This document shows positions 15,075 to 17,718 of a stretch of 17,718 nt of DNA, in pieces; the stretch's first letter is position 1, and every line of letters begins with the position of its first letter. A model generated the notes under the pieces. The model saw only the letters and a program-made list of their open reading frames with translations. It ran no database searches and had not been told where the DNA came from. The stretch is taken from the NCBI GenBank assembly GCA_964425225.1, contig CAYRMD010000093.1, positions 1-17,718 on the forward strand, in the 5' to 3' direction. The stretch comes from BPJU01 sp964425225 (GTDB lineage: Bacteria; Planctomycetota; Planctomycetia; Pirellulales; Pirellulaceae). A program made the position numbers and the translations under genes.

Positions 15075-16085
15075 TTAAAGAAGCCCTGTTGTTTCCGGTA
15101 GGTCGAACATGATATTCATATTCTGAACGGCGGCCCCCGATGCGCCTTTTATTAGATTGTCAAGGCAACTTATAACGACGTAATGAGAACCACTACTTCG
15201 GATAGTAATATCACAGAAATTGCTGTGTGTTACATATTTCGTAGCCGGCAAATGATCAACGACTCTCACAAAAGGCTTTCCGCGATAGAATTCCCGCAGC
15301 GCCTCTAATGCTTCCTGGGCAGACGCCGAACCAACCGGATGCGCATAGATCGTTGTTAGAATTCCTCTATCCATGGGTATTAAATGCGGCGTGAAAATGA
15401 CCTGGACCGTTTTGCCGCTAGCCAACGACGTGATCTGCTCGATTTCAGGGGTGTGGCGGTGATTGCCCACCGCATAAGCAGCCACGCTTTCATTGCACTC
15501 TGGGAAATGTGTTGTCGGCGACGGTGTACGCCCAGCTCCGGAGACACCACTTTTCGAGTCGATCACCACGTCCGCAGGTTCAATAAGCCCTAAAGCCAAC
15601 AGTGCCGTTAAAGGTAGGATGGCCGAAGTGGCGTAGCAACCAGGATTGGCCACCAGCCGCGCGGAGCGGATTTCATCCGCAAAACATTCGGGTAGGCCAT
15701 ACGGTACTTTACCCAACCGCTCGATATCGGCATGGTGGTCGCCATAAAACTTCTTGTAGGTAGCTGGGTCGCGGAGCCGGTAGTCTGCGCTCAAGTCAAT
15801 GACACGTACCCCTTGTTCGACGAGCGGGCGAACAGCCGACGACGACGCTCCATGGGGCAAGCAACTAAAAACACAATCGCATTCGGCTGCTATTATTTCA
15901 GCCGCCACATCTTCCAAAACGAGATTCAACTGCCCAGTTAATTGTGGGTGAACCGACGCAAGATGCGGCCTTCCCTCTTGTCGGCTCGTAACACGCACAA
16001 TCCGCACATGAGGGTGCCGAAGCAACAGTTTAATCAGCTCAAGACCCGTGTAACCCGTGGCTCCCAATATCCCCACACGAATCAT
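15075..16085 (-). CDS. argC: N-acetyl-gamma-glutamyl-phosphate reductase
   Basis: ArgC reduces N-acetylglutamyl phosphate to the semialdehyde with NADPH, the third step of arginine biosynthesis in the cytoplasm. The 336-residue protein has the Rossmann motif GILGATGYTGLEL (5-17), the active-site cysteine in VANPGCYAT (Cys150), GVSGAGRTP (180-188) and the catalytic His region NHRHTPEI (208-215), followed by FTPHLIPMDRGIL. The length is normal for the short-type ArgC. ATG 16085 is preceded by GGGAGA at 10 nt. argJ follows directly on the same strand, a common argCJ arrangement. No ARG-box operator was recognised upstream. Confidence is high. Confidence 0.97.
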   Translation of the reverse strand: MIRVGILGATGYTGLELIKLLLRHPHVRIVRVTSRQEGRPHLASVHPQLTGQLNLVLEDVAAEIIAAECDCVFSCLPHGASSSAVRPLVEQGVRVIDLSADYRLRDPATYKKFYGDHHADIERLGKVPYGLPECFADEIRSARLVANPGCYATSAILPLTALLALGLIEPADVVIDSKSGVSGAGRTPSPTTHFPECNESVAAYAVGNHRHTPEIEQITSLASGKTVQVIFTPHLIPMDRGILTTIYAHPVGSASAQEALEALREFYRGKPFVRVVDHLPATKYVTHSNFCDITIRSSGSHYVVISCLDNLIKGASGAAVQNMNIMFDLPETTGLL

Positions 16086-16393
16086 TCGTGATCTGTCTCC
16101 CGTTCAAACATCTCTTGGATAGAACGCTAAGCGTGTCTTGCGATCGCTTGGTTCCCTGCCGGGTGATTCAGCGGCTTGATAGCTACAACAAAGTCACTTG
16201 AGCTTCATCTTAAATGGCCGAGCCTATAATGCCCAGGCTGCATGTCCCGGCAGTAACCGATCCGCCATACCCTCCAGCCTCGAATCCATACCGCATACTG
16301 TATGCGGCTTGGGCCAAATGACGATCGAAACACCGTTGGACGCATACCCGCAGGTCGAGAGGGCCGAACCATGGTTGCGGACATCGATCTCCG
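16086..16393. other. Intergenic stretch of about 310 bp upstream of argC
   Basis: This region lies between the hydrolase gene end and argC. It should contain the argC promoter, but no convincing -35/-10 pair, ARG box or terminator could be read. Confidence 0.3.
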
Positions 16394-17578
16394 TCAATGA
16401 ACCTGGGTAGCTCCGCTCTTGTCCGCCAACAATGCTTCTTCAATAAAACGGTACGCTCGCTGCCGCAACGCATCCGGAAAGTCGTGTCCACAGTCCGGAT
16501 GTTCGCACTGTAAATAATCCGGCCGACCGAGCAATTCGTACACCGGACGAGCTGCCGCTAAGATGCGATCCACACTATCGGCGCGAAAATTGTGGTCGTG
16601 CAAAGGGGCGATAATCAGCAACCGTCGCGGAGCCAAAGCCGCTACCACTTCGTGAAAATCAAAGGGAATGTCCTGCAATCGTCCGCGATACTGCGCCAGG
16701 CGCGGCATATATCGCGTTTGCGCCCAACCTTGCTCAGGGTACCATCGCCGCTCATCGCCGCCGTAATAGTCCAGAAATGAATCCAACCCGCAGCTTGTCA
16801 CCGTGACGACGATACGTGGCTCGAAAGCTGCTGTGAAAACGGCATTGTGACCACCCAGGGAATGGCCAATCGCACCGAATCCGCCTGGTTGTACGTAGGG
16901 CAGCGATTCTAAAAGATCGAGCCCCCGAACATTGTCCCACACGGCTTTGAGCGTACCACTTTCCCAGCCGAGTTTTCGAAGGTCTGGTTGGTAATTTGCC
17001 AGCAGCGGGTAGCTGGGCGCTAGAACCACGAACCCACGCTCCGCAAGCTCACTGGCATACTGTCGATTGGGGCGGCCTCCGATACCCACCACCACGCCAT
17101 GACCTACCTGGTTATCCGTCGGATGCAAGCATAAGATACCGGGCACGCGGCGATCGGGTTCGTCTAACACGCGTTTGGGGATAAGCAAGAACGCAGGTAC
17201 TCGGCAGTCCGGTTCTGACGCATACGTAATCAGCCGCCGGACATAGACACCGCAATCTACTTCCTTTTCGACGACTACATCCAATGGACAGCGTTTGTGC
17301 GCGGGGGGAGGAAATCGCCCCATTACCGATTGCATCGCCTTGAGAATTTGCTCACGGCGCCTCATCCAATCCTCGGCAGTGCGAATCGGTTGTGGCGAGC
17401 CTTGATCATCGAGATAAACCAGTAGCCGGTCACGGGGCAGCCTGCGGACAACGAGCTGTGGTAATTTGTCCAGTTCTGCCGCATCCTGAGCGAAACCTGA
17501 TATCGCCAGTAGGCTGCACCACGCACACCACCACCCAGTGAAACCCCAAATGAAACAGCCACCTCCTGCCCAGCCCAT
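16394..17578 (-). CDS. Secreted alpha/beta hydrolase (dienelactone hydrolase / acetyl esterase type)
   Basis: The 394-residue product starts with a signal peptide (hydrophobic residues about 8-27, then SGFAQDAAE as cleavage region), so it should act in the periplasm or outside. The catalytic triad is visible: Ser240 in GHSLGGH (238-244), Asp328 in APLHDHNF (324-331) and His365 in CGHDFP (363-368). GILCLHPTDNQ (147-157) is the oxyanion-side strand and turn, and RVPAFLLIPK (126-135) is typical of large dienelactone-hydrolase-like or acetyl xylan esterase-like enzymes abundant in planctomycetes. Start: ATG 17578 has GGGGAGGG 8 nt upstream and places the signal at the N-terminus; the frame extends to 17716 without a comparable signal. 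Substrate unknown: an ester in plant or algal polysaccharide would fit the family. It is separated from argC by 308 bp and is probably an independent unit. Confidence 0.85.
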   Translation of the reverse strand: MGWAGGGCFIWGFTGWWCAWCSLLAISGFAQDAAELDKLPQLVVRRLPRDRLLVYLDDQGSPQPIRTAEDWMRRREQILKAMQSVMGRFPPPAHKRCPLDVVVEKEVDCGVYVRRLITYASEPDCRVPAFLLIPKRVLDEPDRRVPGILCLHPTDNQVGHGVVVGIGGRPNRQYASELAERGFVVLAPSYPLLANYQPDLRKLGWESGTLKAVWDNVRGLDLLESLPYVQPGGFGAIGHSLGGHNAVFTAAFEPRIVVTVTSCGLDSFLDYYGGDERRWYPEQGWAQTRYMPRLAQYRGRLQDIPFDFHEVVAALAPRRLLIIAPLHDHNFRADSVDRILAAARPVYELLGRPDYLQCEHPDCGHDFPDALRQRAYRFIEEALLADKSGATQVH

Positions 17579-17586
17579 TAGCCCAA

Positions 17587-17594
17587 CCCTCCCC
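17587..17594 (-). promoter_or_regulatory. Ribosome-binding site fixing the 17578 start
   Basis: GGGGAGGG on the minus strand lies 8 nt before the ATG at 17578 and favours it over the longer reading frame. Confidence 0.55.
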
Positions 17595-17718
17595 GCTCTA
17601 TGATTCCAGCGCCTCGACCGCAAACAACTGGCGCTGTCGTAATTCACAGTTTTATTTTCGGCAATCTTAAGGAACCTCTGCATAATTCGCCCGTATTGTA
17701 CGGAACCTTTTAACAAGT

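Overview
This window looks like chromosomal DNA of a planctomycete, possibly of the Pirellulales type. That assignment is an inference. It rests on the families present (a Tat-exported TIM-barrel sugar isomerase, short secreted or membrane proteins of a planctomycete style, and one polypeptide joining a lysophospholipid flippase to an acyltransferase and an acyl-ACP synthetase). It also rests on low coding density, with gene-free gaps of 0.3 to 1.4 kb, and on dispersed 'CGCAAAGGCGC' repeats. No rRNA, tRNA, CRISPR array, integrase or transposase gene was seen.

Left part (1-7480), nearly all genes on the minus strand. Positions 1-1423 hold no convincing gene but are rich in small repeats: a CGCAAAG-type dispersed repeat, four consecutive short palindromes (481-550), three 21-bp repeat units (593-655) and an AT-rich island with a doubtful small ORF. 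Then come an O6-alkylguanine-DNA alkyltransferase (1424-2080), an exported xylose-isomerase-like TIM-barrel protein (2655-3581), a membrane-anchored hypothetical protein (4426-4908), endonuclease IV (5104-6126), an RsbW-like anti-sigma/ATPase protein (6193-6621) and an exported hypothetical protein (7000-7479). Wide gaps suggest most are transcribed singly; only the RsbW-like gene and nfo (54 to 66 bp apart) may share a transcript.

Middle part (7870-13798). A secreted hypothetical protein on the plus strand is followed by a 600-bp gap, a 97-residue two-helix membrane protein on the minus strand, and, divergent from it, the largest gene: an LplT-Aas type fusion of about 1271 residues. It is predicted to move lysophospholipids across the inner membrane, activate a fatty acid and re-acylate the lysolipid, all in one chain. 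It carries an unusual soluble insert of about 100 residues inside its transporter part.

Right part (13829-17578), minus strand: argC and argJ form a compact arginine-biosynthesis pair converging on the fusion gene, and upstream of them is a secreted alpha/beta hydrolase of the dienelactone hydrolase/acetyl esterase type with an intact Ser-Asp-His triad.

Most genes are ordinary housekeeping or conserved hypothetical genes. I did not find a clear new multi-gene system. The best leads are the tripartite phospholipid-repair protein with its insert, the palindrome-dense repeat cluster at 481-655, and the misplaced perfect ribosome-binding site at the 5' end of nfo.
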